Notes: generated from the letters alone by a model not told the origin. A stretch of DNA of 64,000 bases from Cryptosporangium sp044454545 (GCF_044454545.1 NZ_JBITDV010000008.1:124001-188000); one strand, 5' to 3'. Positions 8,334-16,835 are shown, counted from the stretch's first letter. Numbers and translations: made by a program.

Positions 8334-11300
8334 TCACGACCGGGGCTTCTCCCGCATCTCGAAGGTCTCGATGACGTCGTCGATCTTGATGTCGTTGTAC
8401 GACCCGAGACCGATACCGGCCTCGTAGCCCTCGCGGACCTCGGTGGCGTCGTCCTTGAACCTCTTGAGCGAGTGGATCTGGAGGTTGTCGGCCACCACGG
8501 CTCCGTCCCGGATGACCCGGGCCTTGGAGTTACGGCGGATCTCACCGCTGCGCACGAGCACACCGGCGATGTTGCCGAACTTGCTGGACCGGAAGATCTC
8601 GCGGATCTCGGCGGTACCCAGCTGAACCTCTTCGAACTCCGGCTTGAGCATGCCCTTGAGGGCATTCTCGATGTCTTCGATCGCCGCGTAGATGACCGAG
8701 TAGTACCGGATGTCGACGCCTTCGCGGTCGGCCAGCTCGCTCGCCTTGCCCTGGGGCCGGACGTTGAAGCCGATGATGACCGCGTCGGAGGCCGACGCCA
8801 GCATGACGTTGGTCTCGGTGATCGCACCGACACCGCGGTCGATGATCCGCAGCGAGACCTCGTCGGCGATGTCGAGCTTGGCCAGCGCGTCTTCGAGAGC
8901 CTCGACCGCACCGGAACCGTCGCCCTTGAGGATGAGGTTGAGCTGGGTCTTCTCGCCCTCCTTCATCCGCTCCAGCAGCGTCTCCAGCGTCGGACGCCCA
9001 CGGGTCGCCGCCAGCTGGGCATTGCGCTCGCGCGCCTGCCGCTGTTCGGCGATCTGCCGGGCCACCCGGTCTTCCGCCACCTCCAGGAAGGTGTCGCCGG
9101 CGCCGGGCACGGCGGTGAAGCCGAGCACCTGCACCGCACTGGACGGACCCGCCTCGGCGACCTGCGAACCGCTGTCGTCGAGCATCGCCCGGACGCGGCC
9201 GTGGGCCTCACCGGCGACGATCGAGTCGCCGACGCGGAGCGTGCCCCGCTGGACCAGGACGGTCGCGATCGGGCCGCGGCCACGGTCGAGGTGACCCTCG
9301 ATCGCGACACCCTGGGCCGGCACGTCGACCGGCGCCCGGAGGTCCAGCGACGCGTCCGCGGTGAGGCAGACCGCCTCGAGCAGACCGTCGATGTTGATCC
9401 GGGACTTCGCCGAGATGTCGACGAACATCGTGTCGCCGCCGTACTCCTCGGCGACCAGCCCGTATTCGGTGAGCTGCTGCCGCACCTTCGCCGGGTTGGC
9501 GCCTTCCTTGTCGATCTTGTTCACCGCGACCACGATCGGCACCTCGGCCGCCTGGGCGTGGTTGAGCGCCTCGATCGTCTGCGGCTTCACGCCGTCGTCG
9601 GCCGCGACCACGAGGATCGCGATGTCCGTCGACTTCGCACCACGAGCACGCATGGCGGTGAACGCCTCGTGACCCGGGGTGTCGATGAACGTGATCGACC
9701 GGTCTTCGCCGTTGACGTGCGCGTCGACCTGGTAGGCACCGATGTGCTGCGTGATGCCGCCGGCTTCGCCCTCGGCCACCTTCGTGTGCCGGATGGCGTC
9801 CAGCAGCTTCGTCTTACCGTGGTCGACGTGGCCCATGACCGTGACCACCGGCGGCCGCGTGACCAGCCGCTCGTCGTCGTACTCCTGGTCGAGGTCGATG
9901 TCGAACCGGGCCAGCAGCGCACGGTCCTCGTCCTCGGGGCTGACGATCTGCACGTCGTATCCGAGGTGGACACCGAGCAGCTGCAGCGTCTCGTCGGTGC
10001 ACGACTGGGTCGCGGTCACCATCTCGCCGAGACCGAACGCCTCCTGGACCAGCGAACCGGGGTTCGCGTTGATCCGGTCGGCGAAGTCGGAGAGCGACGC
10101 GCCCCGCGGGAGCCGGATGACCTCGCCGCTGCCGCGCGGGGCACCGGAGCCCATCGTCGGCGCGGAGAGGTTGTCGAACTCCTGACGCCTCTGCTTCTTC
10201 GACTTCCGTCCACGAACGGGACCGCGTCCACCGGGACGGCCGAACGCACCCGCGGCACCGCCGCGACCACGACCGCCACCACCGGGACGGCCACCGCCGC
10301 CACCGCCACCGGGACGGAAACCGCCACCGGGTGCACCGGTACCGGTGCCACCGCCACCGCCACCGCCGCCGGGACGGAAACCGCCGCCACCGCCGCCGGG
10401 ACGACCAGCGCCGCCACCGCCACCGCCGGGACCGCCGCGGAATCCACCGCCGCCGCCACCGCCGGGACGACCGGCGCCGCCACCACCGGGACCACCCGGA
10501 CGTCCACCAGGACCGCCGGGACCACCACGGCCGGGGCCGGACGGACGACCGGGCATCATGCCCGGGTTCGGCCGCGGCGGCATCATGCCGGGGTTCGGAC
10601 GCGGGCCACCGGGCCCACCGCCGGACGAGCCACCCGGACGCGGGCCACCGGGGCCGCGGTCGGAACGCTCGGGACGGGGACCACCGGGGCCGGGACGCGG
10701 GCCACCAGGACCCGGACGCCCGCCACCGGGACGGTCGCCACCCTGCTGCGGGCTGGGCCGCGGACCGGGACGCGGGCCGCCGGCGCCGGGACGCGGGCCG
10801 GACTGACCCGGGCCGGCCGGAGCCTGACCACCCGGGCCCGCCGCCGCAGCCGGCCGGGGGCCGGGACGCGGGGACGGCTGGGTGGGCGTGCCGGGGCCGA
10901 CGCCGAACGGGTTGTTGCCCGGACGCGGCGCGGACCGCTGCTGACCGGCACCACCCGGACGGGGGCCGCCGGGAGCCGGACGCTGCGACGGCTGAACCGG
11001 GCTCGGCTGCTGCGTCGGTGCGGGTGCCGGAGCTTCAGCGGCGGCCGGAGCCGCCGGAGCCGGACGCGGACCGGGCCGGGGGCCCGGGGTGGGCCGTCCG
11101 GTGGCCGCCGCCGCACGCGCGGCCGCGGCCTGCGCCTGCTGCTGCGCCTGGAGCTCGGCCGCACGGGCCTGCTCGGCCTTGACTTCGATGTCCTGGGCGC
11201 TGGCCGTGCCCTGCGGGCGGGCCATCGACGCCGGGGACGGAACGGTTCGGGGCGGCCGGGGTCCACTCGGGGGACCCGGCTTGCGTCCTCCGCCATTACT

Positions 11301-11474
11301 ACCGCCGGAGGACGGCGACGTGTACGCCTCTCGCAACCGACGCGCCACCGGCGCCTCGATCGTGGACGACGCGGACTTCACGAACTCCCCGAGCTCTTTG
11401 AGCTTGTTCAGCACATCTTTGCTGGGGATGCCCAGTTCCTTGGCGAGTTCGTGTACGCGGGCCTTGCCTGCCAC
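8334..11474 (-). CDS. infB: Translation initiation factor IF-2
   Basis: A 1046-residue IF-2, the GTPase that places initiator tRNA on the 30S subunit. An IF2_N domain opens the protein (RVHELAKELGIPSKDVLNKL, residues 6-25). Residues of about 60-430 are a Pro/Gly/Arg-rich low-complexity linker with long PGGGGGG blocks. The GTPase core starts near residue 545 with GHVDHGKTKLLDAI, DTPGHEAF and NKID, followed by domains II to IV ending EMREKPRS. The extended N-terminus is typical of actinobacterial IF-2 but especially repetitive here. The gene follows ylxR and precedes DUF503. Confidence 0.97.
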   Translation of the reverse strand: MAGKARVHELAKELGIPSKDVLNKLKELGEFVKSASSTIEAPVARRLREAYTSPSSGGSNGGGRKPGPPSGPRPPRTVPSPASMARPQGTASAQDIEVKAEQARAAELQAQQQAQAAAARAAAATGRPTPGPRPGPRPAPAAPAAAEAPAPAPTQQPSPVQPSQRPAPGGPRPGGAGQQRSAPRPGNNPFGVGPGTPTQPSPRPGPRPAAAAGPGGQAPAGPGQSGPRPGAGGPRPGPRPSPQQGGDRPGGGRPGPGGPRPGPGGPRPERSDRGPGGPRPGGSSGGGPGGPRPNPGMMPPRPNPGMMPGRPSGPGRGGPGGPGGRPGGPGGGGAGRPGGGGGGGFRGGPGGGGGGAGRPGGGGGGFRPGGGGGGGGTGTGAPGGGFRPGGGGGGGRPGGGGRGRGGAAGAFGRPGGRGPVRGRKSKKQRRQEFDNLSAPTMGSGAPRGSGEVIRLPRGASLSDFADRINANPGSLVQEAFGLGEMVTATQSCTDETLQLLGVHLGYDVQIVSPEDEDRALLARFDIDLDQEYDDERLVTRPPVVTVMGHVDHGKTKLLDAIRHTKVAEGEAGGITQHIGAYQVDAHVNGEDRSITFIDTPGHEAFTAMRARGAKSTDIAILVVAADDGVKPQTIEALNHAQAAEVPIVVAVNKIDKEGANPAKVRQQLTEYGLVAEEYGGDTMFVDISAKSRINIDGLLEAVCLTADASLDLRAPVDVPAQGVAIEGHLDRGRGPIATVLVQRGTLRVGDSIVAGEAHGRVRAMLDDSGSQVAEAGPSSAVQVLGFTAVPGAGDTFLEVAEDRVARQIAEQRQARERNAQLAATRGRPTLETLLERMKEGEKTQLNLILKGDGSGAVEALEDALAKLDIADEVSLRIIDRGVGAITETNVMLASASDAVIIGFNVRPQGKASELADREGVDIRYYSVIYAAIEDIENALKGMLKPEFEEVQLGTAEIREIFRSSKFGNIAGVLVRSGEIRRNSKARVIRDGAVVADNLQIHSLKRFKDDATEVREGYEAGIGLGSYNDIKIDDVIETFEMREKPRS

Positions 11475-11578
11475 TGCTCTCCTCTTCCGAGGCCGGGCGG
11501 CACAACCCGCTCGACCTTCTAGTTACTCACGAAGCTTGCTCATCGCAGAGACTTCATCGCACGCTCATACCGGGAGAC

Positions 11579-11917
11579 CTACTTTTCGTCCGTGGGTCCG
11601 AGCGGGTTGCTCAGCCCTTCGGTTCTTGCCACATACTCGCGGACCGCCTCGGCGTCGAGGACGCCGGGGACCCGAAGTGCACGCCCGAAGGCGCGACGCT
11701 TCTCCGCAAGTACGAAACACGCTGGGTCGGGATGCAGCCAAGCGCCCCTTCCCGGCAGCCGACGCGCCGGATCGGGGACGGTGACGCGGGTATCCCCACG
11801 CTCGACCGCGACGACGCGCAACAGCTCGGTGGCTGCCGCTCGCTGTCGACATCCCACGCAGGTCCGCGTTGGGAAGCGGTCATGCGGGGATGGCGCCGGG
11901 CTAGTGCGGCGAACCAC
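11579..11917 (-). CDS. YlxR (DUF448) family protein
   Basis: A 112-residue protein with the YlxR signature RTCVGCRQRAAATELLRV (residues 18-35) and GRGAWLHPDPACF, including the conserved GRGA(W/Y) loop. YlxR proteins are small nucleic-acid-binding proteins in the nusA-infB operon; the B. subtilis and Clostridium homologues have been linked to RNase P and to transcription control, with no settled mechanism. The GTG at 11917 lies eight bases after the nusA stop. Length and location are normal. Confidence 0.9.
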   Translation of the reverse strand: MVRRTSPAPSPHDRFPTRTCVGCRQRAAATELLRVVAVERGDTRVTVPDPARRLPGRGAWLHPDPACFVLAEKRRAFGRALRVPGVLDAEAVREYVARTEGLSNPLGPTDEK

Positions 11918-11925
11918 AGGCCAGT

Positions 11926-12990
11926 CTACCCCGCGCTGCCGGGGACCGAAGCGTCCGGTTCCCCCACGCTTGACTCAGTGGCCTCGTCGGGCCCACTGGT
12001 CACTGCCGGTGACGAACCTTCGGCGTCGCTGTGGATGTCGATCCGCCATCCGGTGAGCCGGGCGGCGAGGCGGGCGTTCTGCCCTTCCTTGCCGATCGCG
12101 AGCGAGAGCTGGAAGTCGGGCACGGTGACCCGCGCCGATCTGTTCTCCAGATCGACGACGTCGACGGCCTTCACCTGCGCCGGCGAGAGGGCGTTGCCCA
12201 CGAACCGGGCCGGGTCGTCGGCCCAGTCGACGATGTCGATCTTCTCGCCGTGCAGCTCGCTCATCACGGCCCGGACGCGGGCCCCGAGCGGCCCGATGCA
12301 GGCGCCCTTCGGGTTGACGCCGGGAACCGTGGCGCGCACCGCGATCTTCGAGCGGTGCCCGGCCTCGCGCGCCACCGCGGCGATCTCGACCGTGCCGTCG
12401 GCGATCTCCGGCACCTCCAGCGCGAACAGCTTCCGCACCAGGTTCGGGTGCGTGCGCGAGAGCGTCACCTGCGGGCCGCGCATGCCCTTCGCCACGTGGA
12501 CGACGAGCGCCTTGATCCGGGCGCCGTGCTGGTAGCTCTCACCCGGCACCTGCTCGGCCGGGGGCAGCGTCGCCTCGATCTTGCCCAGGCTGACCGAGAC
12601 GATGCCCCGCTCGGAGCGGGACTCGTGCGCCTGGATGACACCGGCCACGACCTCGCCTTCGCGGCTGGCGAACTCGCCGAACGTCATCTCGTCCTGGGCG
12701 TCGCGCAGCCGCTGCAAGATCACCTGCTTGGCGGTCATCGTCGCGATCCGGCCGAAGTCGTCCGGGGTGTCGTCGAACTCGCGCAGGACCGTGCCGTCCT
12801 CGTCGCGCTCGGCCGCCCACACGGTGGCCGCCCCGGTCTTCCGGTTCACCTCGACGCGGGCGTCGGGGTGCGCGTGACCGGTGTGCTTGTACGCGGTCAG
12901 GAGCGCGGTCTCGATCGCTTCGATGATCGTGTCGAAGGAGATCTCACGCTCCCGCTCGACCGCGCGCAGGGCTGCGATATCGATGTTCAC
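11926..12990 (-). CDS. nusA: Transcription termination/antitermination factor NusA
   Basis: A 354-residue NusA. The start is the GTG at 12990 (NIDIAALRAVEREREISFDT), with GGAGGAG seven bases upstream, although the frame stays open much further. Order of domains: RNA-polymerase-binding N-terminal domain (1-125), S1 domain (about 130-205), and two KH domains (205-335, including GACIGPLGARVRAVMSEL and LSLAIGKEGQNARLAARLTG). It modulates pausing and rRNA antitermination. The start overlaps the rimP stop by four bases, showing translational coupling. The C-terminal acidic repeats of E. coli NusA are absent, as in other Gram-positives. Confidence 0.96.
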   Translation of the reverse strand: MNIDIAALRAVEREREISFDTIIEAIETALLTAYKHTGHAHPDARVEVNRKTGAATVWAAERDEDGTVLREFDDTPDDFGRIATMTAKQVILQRLRDAQDEMTFGEFASREGEVVAGVIQAHESRSERGIVSVSLGKIEATLPPAEQVPGESYQHGARIKALVVHVAKGMRGPQVTLSRTHPNLVRKLFALEVPEIADGTVEIAAVAREAGHRSKIAVRATVPGVNPKGACIGPLGARVRAVMSELHGEKIDIVDWADDPARFVGNALSPAQVKAVDVVDLENRSARVTVPDFQLSLAIGKEGQNARLAARLTGWRIDIHSDAEGSSPAVTSGPDEATESSVGEPDASVPGSAG

Positions 12991-13490
12991 TGGTCTCCTC
13001 CTTCTTGCTCGTCGGTGTCTTTCGTGGTGGGCCGGGCGAACTCCACCTGCACCTTGCCCGGGCCGACCTCGGCGAACGTCGCCGTCTGCTCGCCCTTGTC
13101 GTCGGTGAAGTGCACACCTGCGTCGTCGACCGCGGTGATGCGGGCGGTCAGGCTGCGCCCGCCGATGTTCACCTTCACCAGGCGGCCGACGTTGCGCCGC
13201 CAGTGCCGCGGCTCGGTCAGCGGCCGGTCGACACCGGGGGAAGTCACCTCGAGCGTGTACGGGCCGGCCCCGAAAGCGTCGTCGGTCGCGTCGAGGGCGG
13301 CGGAGACGGCGCGGGAGACCTCGGCGATGTCGTCCAGCGTGACGCCGCCGTCCGCGTCCACCACCACCCGTACCACCATCCGACGGCCGGCCTGGTTGAC
13401 CGAGACTTCCTCGAGGTCGTAACCGGCCGCGTTGACCACGGGTTCGACCAACGCGACGATCCGGGAGCGCATCGCCTGCGGTGCTGGCAT
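12987..13490 (-). CDS. rimP: Ribosome maturation factor RimP
   Basis: A 167-residue RimP needed for 30S maturation. Homology starts at the ATG at 13490 (MPAPQAMRSRIVALVEPVV), preceded by GGAGGTG; an upstream extension of the frame is not conserved. Conserved features are GYDLEEVSVNQAGRRMVVRV and EVTSPGVDRPL (around residues 76-86), then an Sm-like C-terminal domain and an acidic tail. It is the first gene of the long minus-strand operon that continues through nusA, infB and truB, so the operon promoter should lie in 13491-13629, shared with the divergent lipoprotein gene. Confidence 0.95.
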   Translation of the reverse strand: MPAPQAMRSRIVALVEPVVNAAGYDLEEVSVNQAGRRMVVRVVVDADGGVTLDDIAEVSRAVSAALDATDDAFGAGPYTLEVTSPGVDRPLTEPRHWRRNVGRLVKVNIGGRSLTARITAVDDAGVHFTDDKGEQTATFAEVGPGKVQVEFARPTTKDTDEQEGGDQ

Positions 13491-13629
13491 CCGACACCTC
13501 CGAACGGTGGTCACTGTGCAGTTGTTGGCACGCGGCAAGTTCGCGCCGACTGACTCGCCACAGCCTAACGGTTCGCCACGAACGGCCCTCCATCCGGCAC
13601 GCGCCGGGCGGACTGGGAAACTGTCGGGC

Positions 13630-14202
13630 GTGCCCCACGTCGCGCGCCACCTCCGCCCCGGGTCCCCGTCGGTACGGGCCGTCCCGGTCTCGAGACGCAG
13701 CGTGCTGCTCGGAGGGCTGCTGGCGACCGGCGCGCTGGCCGGATGCGACATCGTCGACCCCGGTCCGGCCGTGCCGGCGATCGCGGCCGACCCGCTGGAG
13801 GCGCTGGTGACGCAGAAGCAGACGCTGCTCGACCTCTACCAGGCGACGCTGACCGCCCACGCGGACCTGGCCGACCGCCTCGGCCCGCTCCGCGACGCCC
13901 ACCGCGCCCATCGCGACGCGCTGCTCGAACTGCTGGACGCCCGGCGCCGCGGTGCGCTGGCACGGGCCACCCCGCCGGTGCCGGGCCCGAGCGCGCCCGC
14001 GTCCGCACCCGCGGTCAGCCCGGACCCGGACGCCGCGCTGGTCGCCCTGCGCAAGGCCGAGAAGACCGCGACCGCCCGCTCGCGCATGGCCTGCCTGGCC
14101 GCGGCCCCGGGCACCGGGGACGCGGCCGGCCCGGCCGAGCGGGTGACCGTGCTCGGCTGCATCAGCGCCGCGGAGGCGTCCCACGCGGTGGCGCTCGCGT
14201 GA
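13630..14202 (+). CDS. Tat-type lipoprotein of unknown function next to a ferritin-like gene
   Basis: A 190-residue protein read from the GTG at 13630. Residues 19-37 form a twin-arginine signal (SRRSVLLGGLLATGALAGC) ending in a lipobox, so the mature protein should be anchored at Cys37 outside the membrane. The remainder is Ala-rich and helical (TQKQTLLDLYQATLTAHADL), with a Pro/Ala linker and two more cysteines (MACLAAAP and GCISAAEAS). The stop overlaps the start of the DUF4439 gene by four bases, so the products probably act together. No enzymatic motif is visible. The frame is open further upstream, so the start could differ. Confidence 0.75.
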   Translation: MPHVARHLRPGSPSVRAVPVSRRSVLLGGLLATGALAGCDIVDPGPAVPAIAADPLEALVTQKQTLLDLYQATLTAHADLADRLGPLRDAHRAHRDALLELLDARRRGALARATPPVPGPSAPASAPAVSPDPDAALVALRKAEKTATARSRMACLAAAPGTGDAAGPAERVTVLGCISAAEASHAVALA

Positions 14203-14627
14203 GCGGCACGAGCGACCGGCTGCAGATCGCGCTCGCGGCCGAGAACGCCGCGATCTACGCCTACGGGGTCATCGGGGCGCAGCTCGACGACGACGAACTC
14301 GTCCGCGCCCGCGACGCCGACCTCGCCCACCGGCGGCAGCGGGACGCCACCGCCGACCTGATCACGGCCGAGGAGGCGACGCCGTCACCGGCTGCGCCCG
14401 CCTACACGCTGCCGAAGCCGGTGACCGACCGCGCCGGTGCGCTGGCCCTGGCCGTCGAGATCGAGACGCGCAGCGCCGCGGTCTGGCGCTCGACGCTCGG
14501 CGCGCTGACCGGCGACGCCCGCACCGTGGCCCTGGACGCCCTGACCGACGCCGCCGTCCGCGGCGCCCAGTGGCGCGCGCTCGCCAGCCCCGGCAAGCCC
14601 CCCACCCTCCCCTGGCCTGGCTCTTAG
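14199..14627 (+). CDS. Ferritin-like DUF4439 domain protein
   Basis: A 142-residue protein with the DUF4439 four-helix pattern: LQIALAAENAAIYAYGVIGA (residues 8-27), a second helix with HRRQRDATADLI, and ALAVEIETRSAAVWRSTLGA. The spaced Glu and His residues resemble ferritin-like metal-site helices, but a complete di-iron set cannot be confirmed by eye. The gene is coupled by GTGA overlap to the lipoprotein upstream and diverges from rimP-nusA, a neighbourhood in which this family recurs in actinobacteria. A redox or metal role at the cell envelope is an inference. Confidence 0.82.
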   Translation: MSGTSDRLQIALAAENAAIYAYGVIGAQLDDDELVRARDADLAHRRQRDATADLITAEEATPSPAAPAYTLPKPVTDRAGALALAVEIETRSAAVWRSTLGALTGDARTVALDALTDAAVRGAQWRALASPGKPPTLPWPGS

Positions 14628-14633
14628 TGGGCG

Positions 14634-14737
14634 GCCCGCTGAGAGCGACGGATGACAGGCGAGCGCGCCTCCTTGAGACGGGAATCCTGATGTCTCGGCG
14701 TCGGCGCGCTCGACTGTCACCGACGCTCTCAGCGGGC
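14634..14737. repeat. Palindromic element, copy A
   Basis: Inverted arms 14634-14669 and 14703-14737 are nearly identical (about 33 of 35 aligned bases, one single-base gap) around a 33-base loop. Each arm begins GCCCGCTGAGAGCG when read inward. The same arm family recurs at 19343-19440 and 56095-56197. This copy lies between the convergent ends of the DUF4439 gene and the HAD hydrolase gene. It could act as a bidirectional terminator or be a REP-like mobile palindrome. Confidence 0.85.
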
Positions 14738-14824
14738 TCCAGGTCAGAACACCGAGCGGACGCCACCCCCGCTCTCAGCGGGCTCCAGGTCAGTCACCTC
14801 TGCTCTCGGCGGGCTTCGGGTCGG
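14725..14824. repeat. Three partial direct copies of the element end
   Basis: The 23-base end segment GCTCTCAGCGGGCTCCAGGT(CAG) occurs exactly at 14725-14747 and 14771-14793, and as a diverged copy at 14802-14824. The first copy overlaps the right arm of palindrome A. Its reverse complement, with CTGACCTGGAGCCCG at its core, also flanks the copies near 19335 and 55798. Confidence 0.85.
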
Positions 14825-14835
14825 AACTCGGGTGC

Positions 14836-15525
14836 TCAGCCGCGCCAGTCGTCGATCACCGGGACTAGGTCGGAGAGCCTCTGGATCACGGCGTCGGGCT
14901 TGCCTACCGTGTGACCGACCTGGTGCGCCGGCACCGCGCTGTGCGGCACGTGCACCGCCCTCATCCCGGCTGCCTGGGCGCCGTAGACGTCGTCGAACAG
15001 CCGGTCGCCCACGTAGACGCACTCGGACGGGTCGTCGACCCCGACCGCGTCCATCGCGGCCCGGAACGCCTCCGGGTGCGGCTTCGTCCACGGGATCTCG
15101 CTGGTGTAGACCGCGCCGTCGAACTTCTCGAGCACGCCGTCGCGGGCGAGGATGCGCTCGTGGTGCTCGCGGCTCCACAGCGTGTTGGACAGCAGCCCGA
15201 CCTTCAGACCCCGCTCACGCAGCGCGGTGAGCATCTCGGACGCCTCGGGGTCGGTGTACGTGTGCGGCTCCCAGTGCCGCTCGTGGGCGGCGAGCAGGTC
15301 GGCCGTGAGCGCGACACCGGCGGCGGCGCAGATGTCGGTCATCGTGGCCGAGAGGTGCTCGTCGCGAGAGCGGACCCAGGCCGCGTTCTCGGCCGCGAGC
15401 AGCGCGTCGATGAGCTCTTCGCCGACCTGGCACTCGTCGGCGACGAGCATCCAGAGCGCCTTCGCGTCGATCGTGTGCCAGGGCGTGAGCGTGCCGCCCC
15501 AGTCGAACAGAACCGCCTTTACCAT
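14836..15525 (-). CDS. HAD superfamily hydrolase
   Basis: A 229-residue HAD-fold protein read from the ATG at 15525. Motif I is VLFDWGGTLTPW with the nucleophile Asp8. The usual second aspartate two positions later is glycine. Motif II is LLSNTLW, motif III the lysine in WTKPHPEAF, and motif IV is YVGDRLFDDVYGAQAAGM. An alpha-helical cap lies between motifs I and II. Substrate is unknown; family members dephosphorylate sugars, nucleotides or phosphoglycolate. It stands alone, with palindrome A behind it and the MFS gene 31 bases before its start on the same strand. Confidence 0.85.
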   Translation of the reverse strand: MVKAVLFDWGGTLTPWHTIDAKALWMLVADECQVGEELIDALLAAENAAWVRSRDEHLSATMTDICAAAGVALTADLLAAHERHWEPHTYTDPEASEMLTALRERGLKVGLLSNTLWSREHHERILARDGVLEKFDGAVYTSEIPWTKPHPEAFRAAMDAVGVDDPSECVYVGDRLFDDVYGAQAAGMRAVHVPHSAVPAHQVGHTVGKPDAVIQRLSDLVPVIDDWRG

Positions 15526-15556
15526 GCCGTCAGCGTCGCACGTGCCTGCGACCGAA

Positions 15557-16783
15557 TTACCCGATCGTCCGCAGCGGACGCTCGGCCGCGAGCGCGGCGA
15601 CGAGCACCAGCACGCCACCCACCAGATACGCCGCACCGTCCGACCCGGCCGCCACCGCGATCCCGGTGAGCACCAGCACGCCGACGCCCTCCAGGAACAG
15701 GTTGGACGCGATCATCGTCGCCTCGATCTGTCCCATCCGGCCCGGCGGCGACAACCGTGCGAACGTCGCCTGCGCGCCGACCGTCCAGCCGGTCGCCGCA
15801 CCGATCACCACGTTCGCGGTCACCAGCAGCAGCGGGTGGGCCCCGGTGAACAGCACCACCGCACCGGCCAGCAACCCGGCGCCGAGCAGCGCAGCGGTCC
15901 GGGTCTGGTTGAGCGGCCGCTCCAGGAACCTCAGGCGCCCCATCACTCCGGCGAACACCGCACCGCCCAGCGCCGACGACGCCATCGCGGCCGGGATCCA
16001 TCCGTTCGGCGCGTTCGTCGCGACGGTCTCCGGCAGCACGCTGCAGATCAGCGTCGCCCAGGTGAGCAGCGCCAACACGCGCATCGTCGGCTGCCGCCAG
16101 ATCAGCACGAACCCGGCGCCGGGTGGCAGCCGGTCCCGCCGCTCGCGCCGCTCCTCGCCCGGCAGCGTGGCCAGCATGGCCGCCGCGACCAGGAACGAGA
16201 CGAGATCGACCAGCAGCGCGACCCGCGGGCCGAGCGCGACGGTCAGCCCGGAGCCGACCGCGATGCCACCGACCTGCGCGAGCATGTTGATCAGCGCGGC
16301 CGCGCCGAAGTACGGGAGCTGGACCGGTTGCTCCACCGCTTCCGCCACCACCGCGGTGGTGAGCGCGACGTACGCGGCCCGGGCGGCGCCGAGGACCGCC
16401 GACGCGATCAGCGCGGTGGACGCGGCCGGCAACAGCGCGGGCAGGGCCAGCGCGCCCGCCCCGACGATCGCCAGCACGACGAGCGTCGCCCGCCGGGGCA
16501 GCACGTCGAGCCAGCCGCCGAGCAGCGTCGCGACCAGGATCGCGGGCAGCGCCCGGGCGGTGTAGACGGCGGCCGCTCCGAGCAGCGATCCGGTCTGCTG
16601 GTACCCGAGCAGCAGCAGCGCGGCCAGCCCGACGAAGTCGCCGACCTCGGAGACCGCCTTGACCGCCACCAGCCGCCCCGCGACCGGATGCCGCAGGACC
16701 GCGCGGTAACCGACGTGCGCCGCGGGCGCGATCGCCTCGGCGGTCCCTTCGGTGGTGGACTCCACGCGGCTCGATTCGCACAT
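15557..16783 (-). CDS. MFS transporter (drug-exporter-like)
   Basis: A 408-residue membrane protein with about twelve hydrophobic segments, a central basic loop (PGEERRERRDRLPPG) and the general pattern of the major facilitator superfamily, closest by eye to MFS_1/MFS_3 exporters. The start is set at the ATG at 16783 because the upstream open frame would need a TTG and would run through the inverted repeat at 16817-16835. Substrate cannot be inferred. It is transcribed divergently from the possible nucleotidyltransferase gene. Confidence 0.8.
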   Translation of the reverse strand: MCESSRVESTTEGTAEAIAPAAHVGYRAVLRHPVAGRLVAVKAVSEVGDFVGLAALLLLGYQQTGSLLGAAAVYTARALPAILVATLLGGWLDVLPRRATLVVLAIVGAGALALPALLPAASTALIASAVLGAARAAYVALTTAVVAEAVEQPVQLPYFGAAALINMLAQVGGIAVGSGLTVALGPRVALLVDLVSFLVAAAMLATLPGEERRERRDRLPPGAGFVLIWRQPTMRVLALLTWATLICSVLPETVATNAPNGWIPAAMASSALGGAVFAGVMGRLRFLERPLNQTRTAALLGAGLLAGAVVLFTGAHPLLLVTANVVIGAATGWTVGAQATFARLSPPGRMGQIEATMIASNLFLEGVGVLVLTGIAVAAGSDGAAYLVGGVLVLVAALAAERPLRTIG

Positions 16784-16816
16784 GTCGGCTCGGCCGACAG
16801 CCAAAGGGTCGTCTTC

Positions 16817-16835
16817 GTCCCCATATATTGGGGAC
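16817..16835. promoter_or_regulatory. Inverted repeat in the divergent promoter region
   Basis: GTCCCC and GGGGAC flank a seven-base A/T centre (ATATATT), which stands out in this GC-rich sequence. The site lies between the start of the MFS gene and the rightward gene, and the A/T centre could serve as a -10 region in either direction. It may be an operator for a local regulator, although no regulator gene lies beside it. Confidence 0.45.
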
